DNA of 46,654 nucleotides, taken from assembly GCA_026388315.1 (NCBI GenBank), contig JAPLKA010000020.1:1-46654 (forward strand), in the 5' to 3' direction. Shown here piece by piece: positions 32,629 to 41,565 of the stretch. The notes beneath the pieces are model-generated. The model was given only the letters and a program-made list of their open reading frames with translations, searched no databases and was not told the origin of the DNA. A program made the translations under genes and the position numbers. Source of the stretch: Pseudomonadota bacterium. GTDB taxonomy: Bacteria > Desulfobacterota > Syntrophorhabdia > Syntrophorhabdales > Syntrophorhabdaceae. How positions within the stretch are numbered: position 1 is the stretch's first letter; each line of letters starts with the position of its first letter.

Positions 32629-33726
32629 TTACAGATTGATAGTATAACTGAAATCTTTTGTTCTATCAAAATAATCCTTCAGATATTTCAGTAACATTTT
32701 GATATGTTTTTTTGAGCTTACCGCTACCCTTATGTACGTATCGTCAAGACCCCTGAAGTTTGAACAATCTCTCACGATAATATTTTTCAATCTAAGCATC
32801 TCCGCGATTTTCTTTCCATGGAGCGAATTAAGGAGGTAGTAGTTTGCGGCAGTTGGGGTATAATCTATTCCAAGCCTTGTAAACCCGTTCTCAAGAATCA
32901 CTTTGTTCTGTTTTATGATTCTCATGGATCTGCTTTTGTAATGAGAATCTTCTAAAGCGGCAACGCCTGCAATTTGCGCGAGCATATTTACACTCCATGG
33001 TTCCTTTTGCTTCTTAATGGCTTCAACCAATCCAAGCGGCAAGATGCCATATCCCAATCTCAAACCTGCAAGGGCATAAATTTTAGTCATTGACCTCAGG
33101 ACTACAAGGTAGGGGTTATTTTTTACAGCATCTATCACCGACCCATCAGGACAAAAATCAATAAATGATTCATCGACGATGAGGTAAACTTTTTGTCTTG
33201 TTGCCGCTTCGGCAATCTCCAGCATATCTTCTCTTTTGATCAGCCTCCCAGTCGGGTTGTTGGGGTTACACAGAAAAACCGCATCAGCTTTATTTTTAAT
33301 TATTGTATTGATAAATGATACGTGATTTATATCAAAGTCTTCAGCCTTTTTCAGATCATAATAGATTAACACAGATTCAGGATTTGCAATCCTGCATGCC
33401 TTTTCGTATTCACCGAATGTTGGAGCAGGAATGAGAATCTTTTTGAATCGCATAGTTCTGGCAATCAAATAAATCAATTCAGTACAGCCATTCCCGCAGA
33501 TTATCGATTCAGGGCTTATATTGAATATATTCCCGAGCTTTAATCTCAGCCTTTTTGCATCAGGGTCAGGGTAATGGATAAGATTTTTCAATTGTTTCTT
33601 TATTTCATTCACAACAGATTCAGGTGGTCCCAATGGGTTTATTGATGCACTAAAATCAATAATTTCCCCTTCAGGGAGGCCTGTCTCATCCATTAAACTG
33701 TAAATATCCCCACCGTGATCAATCAT
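32629..33726 (-). CDS. cobD: threonine-phosphate decarboxylase-like (CobD/HisC family) aminotransferase-fold enzyme
   Basis: This 365-residue PLP enzyme has fold-type I aminotransferase motifs: NPNNPTGRLI near 154, DESFIDFCPDG near 190, and the PLP lysine in SMTKIYALAGLRLGYG near 213. It resembles CobD, which decarboxylates L-threonine O-3-phosphate to the aminopropanol phosphate arm of cobalamin; HisC is the close alternative. The cobalamin operon context favours CobD. Its start overlaps the cbiB stop by eight bases. Confidence 0.88.
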   Translation of the reverse strand: MIDHGGDIYSLMDETGLPEGEIIDFSASINPLGPPESVVNEIKKQLKNLIHYPDPDAKRLRLKLGNIFNISPESIICGNGCTELIYLIARTMRFKKILIPAPTFGEYEKACRIANPESVLIYYDLKKAEDFDINHVSFINTIIKNKADAVFLCNPNNPTGRLIKREDMLEIAEAATRQKVYLIVDESFIDFCPDGSVIDAVKNNPYLVVLRSMTKIYALAGLRLGYGILPLGLVEAIKKQKEPWSVNMLAQIAGVAALEDSHYKSRSMRIIKQNKVILENGFTRLGIDYTPTAANYYLLNSLHGKKIAEMLRLKNIIVRDCSNFRGLDDTYIRVAVSSKKHIKMLLKYLKDYFDRTKDFSYTINL

Positions 33727-34711
33727 AGCTCAAAAAGAATAATATCAGTAATACGATAAAAAAGCCAAAGAATGAGGAAAATCTTACGATTCGTATTGCC
33801 TCAACAGAAGCGTCAAGATAATCTTTTTCTGTTTCCGCTCCAATATAGGGCTTTGAAACCTCTAATCCATCATATGTAGAAGGACCACCAAGCATTATCC
33901 CTAATGCACCTGCCATTGCTGCTTCCGGATAACCACTATTGGGGCTTAAATGTTTTTCTCCGTCATGGTAGGCAGTTTTCAGGGCATTCAGCATAATGAC
34001 CCTTGATTTATAGATAATTCCCGATGAAAGGGCTATAAGAATTCCCGATAAACGTGATGGGATGTAATTAAAAACATCGTCGAGTCTTGCAGATGCCCAG
34101 CCAAGGTTTATATACTTCTCATTTTTGTAGCCGACCATGGAATCAAGTGTATTGACCGCCTTGTACGACATTGCAAGAGGAAGCCCTCCTATTGTGAGGT
34201 AGAAAATAGGTGCAATAACACCGTCTGAAAGGTTTTCTGAGAGTGTTTCTATGGTAGCCCTTAATATGCCTTTTTCGTTGAGTTTGACTACATCACGACC
34301 GACTATCATACTTAAATGCTGCCTTGCAACACTTATTTTTCCTTCTTTCACCGCGTTTATAACGCGCATTGCGGCATTAATGAGCTCCCTGGCTGCGAGG
34401 GTTGTTGCAGTCAGATACACGAGAACAGCAAGGCCGACATAGCGGTAAAAACCTTTCAAGCCGAAGAGTATCCATTTTTCAAGTATATACGTTATGAGAA
34501 AGACGGAACCGGCAATGAGGGTTGTCAGAAGTACACCGGCAAATCTCTCATCGTTTTTAAAAGCCTTTCTTAACAGACGTTCAAAGATTGTTATTAATTT
34601 TCCAATGAATCTGACAGGGTGGGGGAGGTAAGGCGGATCACCGACAACAATGTCAAGACAGAATGCCAGTACGAATATGAAAAGAAAGATAATGCCATGA
34701 TTTATTTCCAC
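33719..34711 (-). CDS. cbiB: adenosylcobinamide-phosphate synthase
   Basis: This 330-residue membrane protein attaches aminopropanol phosphate to adenosylcobyric acid. Family blocks include DIVVGDPPYLPHPVRFIGKLI near the N-terminus, and then ATIETLSENLSDGVIAPIFY (about 150-170) and NSGYPEAAMAGALGIMLGGP (about 258-277). Several hydrophobic spans are visible. The start is GTG 34711, overlapping the cobS stop, without a strong ribosome-binding site, so coupling is likely. Length is typical. Confidence 0.92.
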   Translation of the reverse strand: MEINHGIIFLFIFVLAFCLDIVVGDPPYLPHPVRFIGKLITIFERLLRKAFKNDERFAGVLLTTLIAGSVFLITYILEKWILFGLKGFYRYVGLAVLVYLTATTLAARELINAAMRVINAVKEGKISVARQHLSMIVGRDVVKLNEKGILRATIETLSENLSDGVIAPIFYLTIGGLPLAMSYKAVNTLDSMVGYKNEKYINLGWASARLDDVFNYIPSRLSGILIALSSGIIYKSRVIMLNALKTAYHDGEKHLSPNSGYPEAAMAGALGIMLGGPSTYDGLEVSKPYIGAETEKDYLDASVEAIRIVRFSSFFGFFIVLLILFFLSYD

Positions 34712-35583
34712 AGGAGCGCAACCATCAGGAAGATGAATTCCGATACTTCATGGATAGCACCGAAATTGTCCCCGGTAAGACCACCGAACTTGCTGACAAA
34801 CCATCGTGACAGCAGATGGCAGATAAAGAAGAGTATTATCATTTCAACAACACAGAAAATGGATAACGCCCATATATGAGAACCGAATGATGTATTTACA
34901 AGCTGAGATGTGAGTAAAACAAAAAGGCTGAAGAAAAGAAATGTCAGGAAAAGGGTTAAAAGGGTTGCAACGAGGAAGTACGAGCAGGTTCCTTGTTTAA
35001 GGAATATTTTTCCAAGCCCGTCCGGTTTTGCGCTCTTCCCGAGGCGCATGGTTAGAACCATTACCCACTTCGAGAAGACCGGCACAAGAAAGAGCACAAA
35101 GTAGGGATTAAATTGCCTCCCTGACAGGAAAAGCTCTTTTACAAAAATATATTTCAGAAGAATTGCAAGGCATATAGCTGTTGCACCGATGGCCCCGGTT
35201 GAGCTGTCTTTCATAACCGCGAGTCTTCGTTCTTTGTCGTAATTTGCATTACCTGTTGATTTAACGGATAATGCGTCACAGGTGTCTGAGAGACCGTCCA
35301 GATGAAAGCCCCCGTTCAGGAGAACATAGACAAGGATGATCATCCCGCTCGTGACGGATGATGAGAAGAAAATGTTGAGGATGAAAGCGGAAAGGGTGAT
35401 GACGAGACCCTGGAAAGCGCCGGCAACCGGAAAGAACATGGATGAACGGGCTATGTCTTTCTCAGAAATGTTCCTTTCGGTTTTCATTCGAATTGGTATG
35501 ATTGTTAAGAATTGAAAAGCAAGAAATACCCATTCTATAAACTTAAAACTTAAAACTTTAAACTTAAAACTGTTATTTTTCAT
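34702..35583 (-). CDS. cobS: adenosylcobinamide-GDP ribazoletransferase
   Basis: This integral membrane enzyme joins adenosylcobinamide-GDP to alpha-ribazole (phosphate). Motifs: FQFLTIIPI near the N-terminus, [15 protein letters not shown] near 97, and DSSTGAIGA near 128. The frame is open to 35610, but ATG 35583 is closer to the cobT stop, which it overlaps by 11 bases. The first codons come from a simple-sequence AT-rich stretch that gives a KFKVLSFKF segment, so the exact start is uncertain. It lies between cobT and cbiB in the cobalamin operon. Confidence 0.9.
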   Translation of the reverse strand: MKNNSFKFKVLSFKFIEWVFLAFQFLTIIPIRMKTERNISEKDIARSSMFFPVAGAFQGLVITLSAFILNIFFSSSVTSGMIILVYVLLNGGFHLDGLSDTCDALSVKSTGNANYDKERRLAVMKDSSTGAIGATAICLAILLKYIFVKELFLSGRQFNPYFVLFLVPVFSKWVMVLTMRLGKSAKPDGLGKIFLKQGTCSYFLVATLLTLFLTFLFFSLFVLLTSQLVNTSFGSHIWALSIFCVVEMIILFFICHLLSRWFVSKFGGLTGDNFGAIHEVSEFIFLMVALLWK

Positions 35584-36622
35584 TTTCTTTCGATACACCT
35601 GCTTCATCAAAGGTGGCCATCTCTGTGTATATTTTCAGTCCTGCCTCTATGATGAACATTCCCAGCGCAGCACCCGTGCCTTCGCCAAGTCGTAAGCCAA
35701 GGTCCAGGATGGGGGCTAACCCCATAGTTTCGAGCATCACCTTGTGGCCTATTTCAACAGATTTGTGGGCAGCGAACATATAGTCCCTGGATTTTGGTTC
35801 AATAGCATATGCAATCATACCACCGGCAGTAGATATAAAACCGTCTATAACAACCGGTATTCTCTTTGATGCAGCACCGAGGATGAGACCTGCTATCCCT
35901 CCTATTTCTGTACCCCCGACCTTCGAAAGCACGTCGATTGGATCCTTCGGGTCAGGCTTGTTAAGGGCAATAGCGTCTTCGATGACCTTGATCTTGTGTT
36001 TGAGGGCATCGTTTGATATTCCGGTTCCTTTGCCGGTAACTTCAGGAACGGGCCTGCCTGTCATGATTGATGCAATAGCACTGGATGGCGTTGTATTGGC
36101 AATGCCCATATCGCCGGTTCCAAACATGCTGTAGCCATATCCGGAATACTCAACGGCAAGCTTTATCCCTACTTCGATGCATTCTTCGGCTTCCTGCCGG
36201 GTCATGGCAGGCCCTTTCCGCATATTTTTTGTACCCCGTACAACCTTCCTGACAATGAGATCCGATTGTCCTTCAAAGTCGCAATCAACGCCGATATCAA
36301 CCACTACCACATCCGCAGCCGCGTGTCTCGCGAGGACGTTTATTCCAGCCCCGCCCCGAATAAAGTTGTAGACCATCTGTTCCGTGACCTCTTTCGGGAA
36401 GAGGGAAACGCCTTCTTCGGCCACCCCATGGTCACCGGCAAAGGTGAAGATGGCCTTTTTGGAGATTGCGGGAGGCATTTTCTGCCCCGTGATGGCCACA
36501 AGCTGTTGCGCGAATTCTTCAAGCCTGCCAAGGCTCCCCATCGGTTTCGTAAGGTTATCGAGCCTTGCCGTGGCTATCTTAAAAAATTCAGTATTTACAG
36601 CTTCAATATTGATTGGTTTCAC
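35573..36622 (-). CDS. cobT: nicotinate-nucleotide--dimethylbenzimidazole phosphoribosyltransferase
   Basis: This 349-residue enzyme activates the lower ligand base of cobalamin as alpha-ribazole phosphate. Motifs: [18 protein letters not shown] near the N-terminus, [37 protein letters not shown] and the catalytic Glu in [14 protein letters not shown] near 310. The open frame starts at GTG 36640, but AAAGGAG lies before the GTG at 36622, which I prefer. It is operonic with cobU and cobS. Confidence 0.93.
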   Translation of the reverse strand: MKPINIEAVNTEFFKIATARLDNLTKPMGSLGRLEEFAQQLVAITGQKMPPAISKKAIFTFAGDHGVAEEGVSLFPKEVTEQMVYNFIRGGAGINVLARHAAADVVVVDIGVDCDFEGQSDLIVRKVVRGTKNMRKGPAMTRQEAEECIEVGIKLAVEYSGYGYSMFGTGDMGIANTTPSSAIASIMTGRPVPEVTGKGTGISNDALKHKIKVIEDAIALNKPDPKDPIDVLSKVGGTEIGGIAGLILGAASKRIPVVIDGFISTAGGMIAYAIEPKSRDYMFAAHKSVEIGHKVMLETMGLAPILDLGLRLGEGTGAALGMFIIEAGLKIYTEMATFDEAGVSKENEK

Positions 36623-36650
36623 TGTCTTCACTCCTTTCACTTTTCACTTT

Positions 36651-37172
36651 TTACCTTTCACTTTTTATTTTTATTGGAATTCCTGCCACCATGAAGACAA
36701 CGTCCGTGGCTGTTTCCGCAACGGCACGGTTGAGGCGTCCAAGGTGGTCTCTATATTCCCGCCCGAGAGGTGTCTCCGGTACGATTCCAAGGCCTACTTC
36801 GTTGGAGACCAAGTAGATCGCGGAAGGGGAGGGCGATAAAAGAACAGACAACAGTCCTTCTATCTCCTTTTCGACATCAAGATTTGCATGCACAATGTTC
36901 GACAACCACAGGGTGAGACAGTCTACGAGAATCATATCATAATCACCTTTGATCTTCATGAGGAGCGAGGCGATATGGAGAGGTTCTTCAAAGGTATCCC
37001 AGTGTTTGCCTCTTTCTGTTTTATGTTTTTCGATGCGAACCTGCATTTCATTGTCCAGGGATTCGGCGGTTGCAAGGAATGCCTTTTTTCCGTTTAAAAA
37101 CGATGCTGCTTTCAGGACATAATCGCTTTTTCCGCTTCTTGCGCCACCCAGCACAAGGACTATTTTCTGCAT
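36651..37172 (-). CDS. cobU: adenosylcobinamide kinase / adenosylcobinamide-phosphate guanylyltransferase
   Basis: This 173-residue bifunctional enzyme phosphorylates adenosylcobinamide and adds GMP. The P-loop LVLGGARSGKSDYV is at the N-terminus. The block RIEKHKTERGKHWDTFEEP carries the region of the guanylylated His, and the Walker B-like MILVDCLTLWLSN follows. The start follows AGGAGG and overlaps the btuD stop. A direct-repeat A/G-rich stretch with AAAAGTGAAAGG separates cobU from cobT. Confidence 0.93.
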   Translation of the reverse strand: MQKIVLVLGGARSGKSDYVLKAASFLNGKKAFLATAESLDNEMQVRIEKHKTERGKHWDTFEEPLHIASLLMKIKGDYDMILVDCLTLWLSNIVHANLDVEKEIEGLLSVLLSPSPSAIYLVSNEVGLGIVPETPLGREYRDHLGRLNRAVAETATDVVFMVAGIPIKIKSER

Positions 37173-37960
37173 CTGTTTTTTACCTCCTCAGAAACTATCA
37201 GTACGAAGGGTTTGGAAGTAAGGGGGTTGGACTCTACAACCACCACCGTTTTATATACGTCTTCAATATCCCGGTAATTGAGGACGTCTTCAGGTCGTCC
37301 TGTGTTCTTTATTGTACCTTTGTCCATGAGCACGAGGCGGTCACAGTATTCTGCAGCAAGGTTGAGGTCATGGAGAACAATGATGATTGTAAGGGAGTAT
37401 TCCCTCTTTAGTTTTCTTATGAGGTCAAGGATGGCAACCTGGTGGGTAATATCGAGGTGCGCCGTTGGTTCGTCAAGGAGGAGAAGAGCCGGTTCCTGCG
37501 TGAGGGCGCGCGCAATAAGCGCGAGTTGAAGTTCACCGCTGCTGATTTCGGAAAGATACCGGTCTTTCAGGTGTATTATATTGGTCATTTCCATGGAACG
37601 TCCGGAAATTGCAAGATCATGTTCCGATTCATAAAACTGGAACCTTCCATAATGAGGGATCCTTCCCAGGAGCACATATTCTTCTATGGTCATCTCTGTT
37701 CCCGGAACTCCCTGAGAGACAACGGCAATTGTTTTGGCCAGTTCTTTAAAGGTTTTTTCTTGAATATCTCTCCCCTCGAAACGGATTGTGCCTTCCCATG
37801 GCTTGACCAGTTTCGTGATAGCCTTAAGAAGCGTGGTTTTACCGGAACCGTTTGGTCCTATAATGCCGATGAATTCTCCTTTTTCGACATCAAGATCGAT
37901 ATTATTGAGTATAACCTTTGAACCGTATCCGCCTGCGAATTTCTTTATTTCGAGAATCAT
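37160..37960 (-). CDS. btuD: corrinoid/iron-siderophore ABC transporter ATPase
   Basis: This 266-residue ATPase has Walker A GIIGPNGSGKTTLLKAI, signature YLSEISSGELQLALIAR and Walker B ALLLLDEPTAHLD, with the switch His in IIIVLHDLNLAAEYC. It is of the FecE/BtuD type. The cobalamin riboswitch at the operon head and the BtuF- and BtuC-like partners make vitamin B12/corrinoid import the likely role. The start is preceded by AGGAAGC. Confidence 0.88.
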   Translation of the reverse strand: MILEIKKFAGGYGSKVILNNIDLDVEKGEFIGIIGPNGSGKTTLLKAITKLVKPWEGTIRFEGRDIQEKTFKELAKTIAVVSQGVPGTEMTIEEYVLLGRIPHYGRFQFYESEHDLAISGRSMEMTNIIHLKDRYLSEISSGELQLALIARALTQEPALLLLDEPTAHLDITHQVAILDLIRKLKREYSLTIIIVLHDLNLAAEYCDRLVLMDKGTIKNTGRPEDVLNYRDIEDVYKTVVVVESNPLTSKPFVLIVSEEVKNRCRK

Positions 37961-37969
37961 GTAAGCTTC

Positions 37970-38977
37970 CTAACGTGCATGATATTTTTTACTCAAGACG
38001 TACACAAACAAGCTGCCGCCGAGTATGCCGGTAATTACACCGACAGGCAGCTCCACAGGTGAAATGACAGTCCGTGCCAGGGTGTCGCAGAATATGAGAA
38101 AGCCTGCACCGGTCAGGTAAGAGACTAAAAGGAGTACCCTGTGGTCGTGTCCCGCGAACATCCTGACGAAGTGCGGTACAACAAGTCCCACAAAACCTAT
38201 TATGCCCGTAATTGAAACGCTCACGCCGGTCAAGAGAGAGGCGACAAGAAAAAGCACCTTCTTTGCCCGCTCAACGTTAATGCCTAAGTGTCTTGCCTCA
38301 TCCTCTCCAAGGAGAAGCGCGTTTAAATCCAGAGAGAAGACATAGGATAAAGCAAGACAGATGAAAGAAAGAGATAGGGCGGTCAGGATAAGTAACCAGC
38401 TTGGTTCCTCAAGTGAGCCCATGATCCAGAATATGATGCTTTGAATATCTTCTGTCCGGGAAACGGCCAGGATGAGGGTTACTATGGACGACGATATGTA
38501 GCTTATCATAACGCCCGTCAAAAGAAGTCCTTCTGTCTTTACAATACCTCTTCTGATATTGATGAGAGAAATAGGAAGGGCAACGAAAAAGGCGCCTATG
38601 AATCCGGACAGAGGCATGGCAAAATCAGGAAAGATTCTGTTTAGGCCCGTGACAATACAGAGTGCTGCTCCAAGTGCTGCTCCTCCGGAGATTCCAAGGG
38701 TGTAAGGTTCAACAAGAGGGTTTCTGAACATTCCCTGGAGAATGACCCCTGCGAGACTTAAGGAGCCTCCGATGGCAAGCCCGAGCAGTATTCTTGGTAT
38801 CCTGATATCAAGGAGTATACTGTACTCTGTTGTTCCGCTGCCTTTCATGAGCGTGGGCAAAATCTCCATGAGCGATATACCCGATGAGCCGCTTCCGGAG
38901 GCGTAGAACATTGATGCAAGGAGAAAAACGAAAGAGAAAAGAATGGAGAGTAACGCGGCCCCTGTTTTTTTGCTCAT
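37970..38977 (-). CDS. btuC: corrinoid ABC transporter permease
   Basis: This 335-residue permease of the FecCD/BtuC family has about nine to ten spans. Family blocks include RIPRILLGLAIGGSLSLAG, ILQGMFRNPLVEPYTLGISG, and near the end IIGFVGLVVPHFVRMFAG and PVELPVGVITGILGGSLFVY. It imports the ligand delivered by the binding protein. The start overlaps the btuF stop (ATGA). Confidence 0.9.
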   Translation of the reverse strand: MSKKTGAALLSILFSFVFLLASMFYASGSGSSGISLMEILPTLMKGSGTTEYSILLDIRIPRILLGLAIGGSLSLAGVILQGMFRNPLVEPYTLGISGGAALGAALCIVTGLNRIFPDFAMPLSGFIGAFFVALPISLINIRRGIVKTEGLLLTGVMISYISSSIVTLILAVSRTEDIQSIIFWIMGSLEEPSWLLILTALSLSFICLALSYVFSLDLNALLLGEDEARHLGINVERAKKVLFLVASLLTGVSVSITGIIGFVGLVVPHFVRMFAGHDHRVLLLVSYLTGAGFLIFCDTLARTVISPVELPVGVITGILGGSLFVYVLSKKYHAR

Positions 38978-39852
38978 TTAAAGGCCTCAGGGTGGAATAT
39001 TTTTGCAATGTCTTCCAATGAATCGGCAAAGCTGACAGGTGTGGGGCTGCATATCTTATCGGAATCTACAAGAAAGATATTTTTGTTTTTTACGGCATTT
39101 ATCGTTTTATACCGCTGCCACATCTTCATTTCTTTCTCGCCGGTATTTTCTCCGGTATCGCCCATTGTTGCAATAATCACGATTTCGGGGTTGCGGCGCA
39201 CTACCTCCTCTCTACTTACGAGTCCTGATCGGGCATCCTTGAATATATTAATTCCCCCGGCGTATTCGATAAAATCATTTATAAAGTAGTCTCTTGAAGC
39301 AGCAAAGAGGGGTTTGGCGCCAAGTTGAATGAAGACCTTTTTTCGGGGCAGAGCGCTTACCTTTCTCTGTGTCTGTAATAGTCTTTTCTTTGATTCGTCG
39401 ATCATGGTCCGGGCAAGGTCTTCTTTGTTCAGGAGCCTCCCAAGACCGGAAAATGATTCGCAGAGTTGAGTGAAGTCTTTTGTTATACTGAAGATAACTA
39501 TATTAATGCCGAGGGTTTTCAACTTCTTTACATCTTTCTGATTGGTAAGACCAGTACCGATAACGAGGTCCGGTTTCAGGCTTACCACCTTTTCGATGTT
39601 GGTCTCCATTACAGAGCCGACTTTTTCTTTTTTTACTGCTTGAGGAGGCTTGTGGCAGTAGGTGGTAACACCCACTATTCTTTCTTCGGCGCCGAGAAGG
39701 AAGAGTCCTTCCGTTATGGCCGGGCTCAATGAAATAATCCTTTGCGGAGCGCCTTTCGGGGTGTGTCCCTCTGCGTAAGCAGCGTCCGGCAGGATATGGA
39801 TTGAAACAATAAGGCTCATCAGAAAAAGGTAAATCACACAAAATCTGCGCAT
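38974..39852 (-). CDS. btuF: corrinoid ABC transporter binding protein
   Basis: This 292-residue protein has an N-terminal signal (FCVIYLFLMSLIVSI). The helical-backbone fold opens IISLSPAITEGLFLLGAEER and continues VVSLKPDLVIGTGLTNQ. The C-terminal lobe has EVVRRNPEIVIIATMG. It is the periplasmic receptor for the BtuCD-like transporter. Siderophore specificity is possible from sequence alone, but the operon favours corrinoids. Confidence 0.88.
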   Translation of the reverse strand: MRRFCVIYLFLMSLIVSIHILPDAAYAEGHTPKGAPQRIISLSPAITEGLFLLGAEERIVGVTTYCHKPPQAVKKEKVGSVMETNIEKVVSLKPDLVIGTGLTNQKDVKKLKTLGINIVIFSITKDFTQLCESFSGLGRLLNKEDLARTMIDESKKRLLQTQRKVSALPRKKVFIQLGAKPLFAASRDYFINDFIEYAGGINIFKDARSGLVSREEVVRRNPEIVIIATMGDTGENTGEKEMKMWQRYKTINAVKNKNIFLVDSDKICSPTPVSFADSLEDIAKIFHPEAFK

Positions 39853-39874
39853 TAGATTTTTGTTGCCTTCATAA

Positions 39875-40543
39875 TTATTTTATTTTACCCGGTACGAGCT
39901 GTAAAAACCAGTACGAGTCCGTCAATACCTTCTCAAGGGGGGTAAATCGAACAGGATTCTCAAAAATAGGACCGTCATACACAAAGGTATGATATTCTCC
40001 TTTCTCCCCGCAAAGGTCAACCGTCTTCAACGATTTTATATCATCGATAAAGGCATTGTCTATGGAGCGGCCAAGCCATTCTTCACCAAGGAAACGGGCG
40101 TCTGTTGCAACGACGATAGCCTTGAAGCCTGCATCAATGAATGCATTTATAAGCTCCGCCCTTCCTTTGAGCCACAGGGGAAGGACCGGTTCTACGGGAA
40201 TGTTGGAGCAGACCCGTTCTACCCATTCCCTGTGCTCTGCCATATCGATGTCACCGAAGACGCCTGTTGTGATGCCTTTGTTTTTTAGTGCTGAAACAGC
40301 TTTTTTGAACTCATTTTCGTAGGTTTCCCATGAGGCCCGCTGCTGTAAAAGGGGGATATTCAAAGCCTTGGATTGTGCCCTGAGAAGCTCTGATGAGAGT
40401 CCGTGAGTCCGTGAGTGGTTTCCGTCCTCTTGAGCCATATTGAGGAGATATTCCACATTTATCGACTGTTTTTGTGCTTCATATAGCGCCATTGCGCTCT
40501 CTTTGCCGCCGCTCCAGGAACAGAATGCCTTTTTATTCTTCAT
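39875..40543 (-). CDS. DUF71/Dph6-like PP-loop ATP pyrophosphatase, B12-associated subgroup
   Basis: This 222-residue protein is in the DUF71 (COG2102) family of adenylating PP-loop enzymes. The PP loop is CSWSGGKESAMALYEAQ at the N-terminus, and conserved blocks GVFGDIDMAEHREWVERVC and FIDAGFKAIVVATDARFLG follow. Archaeal and eukaryotic members amidate diphthine. A bacterial subgroup has been proposed from genome context to act in B12 salvage, and this gene is in such a context. The frame is open to 40621, but ATG 40543 overlaps the upstream stop (ATGA) behind GGAGGAAG. The reaction is unknown. Confidence 0.85.
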   Translation of the reverse strand: MKNKKAFCSWSGGKESAMALYEAQKQSINVEYLLNMAQEDGNHSRTHGLSSELLRAQSKALNIPLLQQRASWETYENEFKKAVSALKNKGITTGVFGDIDMAEHREWVERVCSNIPVEPVLPLWLKGRAELINAFIDAGFKAIVVATDARFLGEEWLGRSIDNAFIDDIKSLKTVDLCGEKGEYHTFVYDGPIFENPVRFTPLEKVLTDSYWFLQLVPGKIK

Positions 40544-41508
40544 GATAATTCTTCCTCCATCCAACCGCATATTGCGCAGTGTGATTTCCCCGTTTTGACA
40601 CCTGCGCCGCAGCCCGTGCAAACTCTTTCACCTTCACGAGGGCAGGGGACATCACCAACTTCTCTGCGAAATATCTCATAGTAGTAAAGGTGTTCCTTGT
40701 TTCTCAATCTTACCGGGTATTCGCCACATTTTTTACTGAAATATTCATCGGATATCCGGGCAGTGATGATACTTCTTAAAATGCTCATGCCCGAGCCAAC
40801 TTCAAGGGGTCTTTTTGTTTGCCACAGAAACTTGTCCGGAATGAGTCCGCTGAAGGCCTTTCTGAGTATCCATTTACCATGTGTTTCTCCATTTTCCTGA
40901 GCAATCTTCAGACCGTCGGGGATATTGAGGGCAAGGTCTATGATGGCGTCATCAAGGAAGGGCTGATTTACCTTCATCCCCAGAGAGGCGGCAAGTGTAT
41001 TGGAACTGAAATTCATGTGTGGTGTAATCATTTTTATGTAGTCTGACAGGTTTTCAAAATCTCTCATAAAATCGTAGCCTCCGAAGAGTTCATCGGCGCC
41101 ATCTCCTGCCATTACATGAGCGGCACCCTTCTCGTGAAAGGTTTTCAAACCGAAATATGCGGCAAGGTCGTTAGGTATGGCCGGATCAAAGCTTCTTAAT
41201 GTTTTAATAACAAAAGGGATTGTGCCTATCGCCTCATTGACGCTAATTGAAATATGTTTGTGATGGAAATGTAAATGTTCAGCCAATTCTCTTGAATAAT
41301 GGATGTCCTCTCCTTCAGATGAGAGACTCACTGAGATGGCAAAAACTTTCGAGGGGTCAGTCATGGCGCATACGATGCCGGCCAGTATGCTTGTATCAAG
41401 TCCCCCGGAAAAAAGGATGTTCGGCGTCATGTTTTTTGCTACCGTATTCATCAGAGCGTCACGCAAAGATGAGGCAATTTTCGTGATTGAATCATTATCA
41501 TTATACAT
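40540..41508 (-). CDS. asparagine-synthetase-like PP-loop protein without glutaminase domain
   Basis: This 322-residue protein carries the synthetase part of an AsnB-type amidotransferase. The PP loop is LFSGGLDTSILAGIVCA (about 33-49), and the block HVMAGDGADELFGGYD (about 135-150) and RPLEVGSGM follow. It lacks the N-terminal Cys glutaminase domain of AsnB, so it would need free ammonia or a partner. The C-terminal 35 residues hold five or six cysteines (CPREGERVCTGCG ... HCAICGW), a likely zinc-binding knob. It lies between btuB and the DUF71 gene, behind GGAGGT. A role in amidating corrinoid side chains is inference. Confidence 0.82.
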   Translation of the reverse strand: MYNDNDSITKIASSLRDALMNTVAKNMTPNILFSGGLDTSILAGIVCAMTDPSKVFAISVSLSSEGEDIHYSRELAEHLHFHHKHISISVNEAIGTIPFVIKTLRSFDPAIPNDLAAYFGLKTFHEKGAAHVMAGDGADELFGGYDFMRDFENLSDYIKMITPHMNFSSNTLAASLGMKVNQPFLDDAIIDLALNIPDGLKIAQENGETHGKWILRKAFSGLIPDKFLWQTKRPLEVGSGMSILRSIITARISDEYFSKKCGEYPVRLRNKEHLYYYEIFRREVGDVPCPREGERVCTGCGAGVKTGKSHCAICGWMEEELS

Positions 41509-41565
41509 CAGTTACCTCCCTTGAATATATCTGGGTATAGTTTTTTACGCAATATTCTCCTCTCT

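Noticed and set aside
35530-35583. AT-rich simple repeats at the cobS start considered as a phase-variable tract
   Set aside because: The units are irregular and not a clean tandem repeat; translation reads through with a plausible N-terminus.
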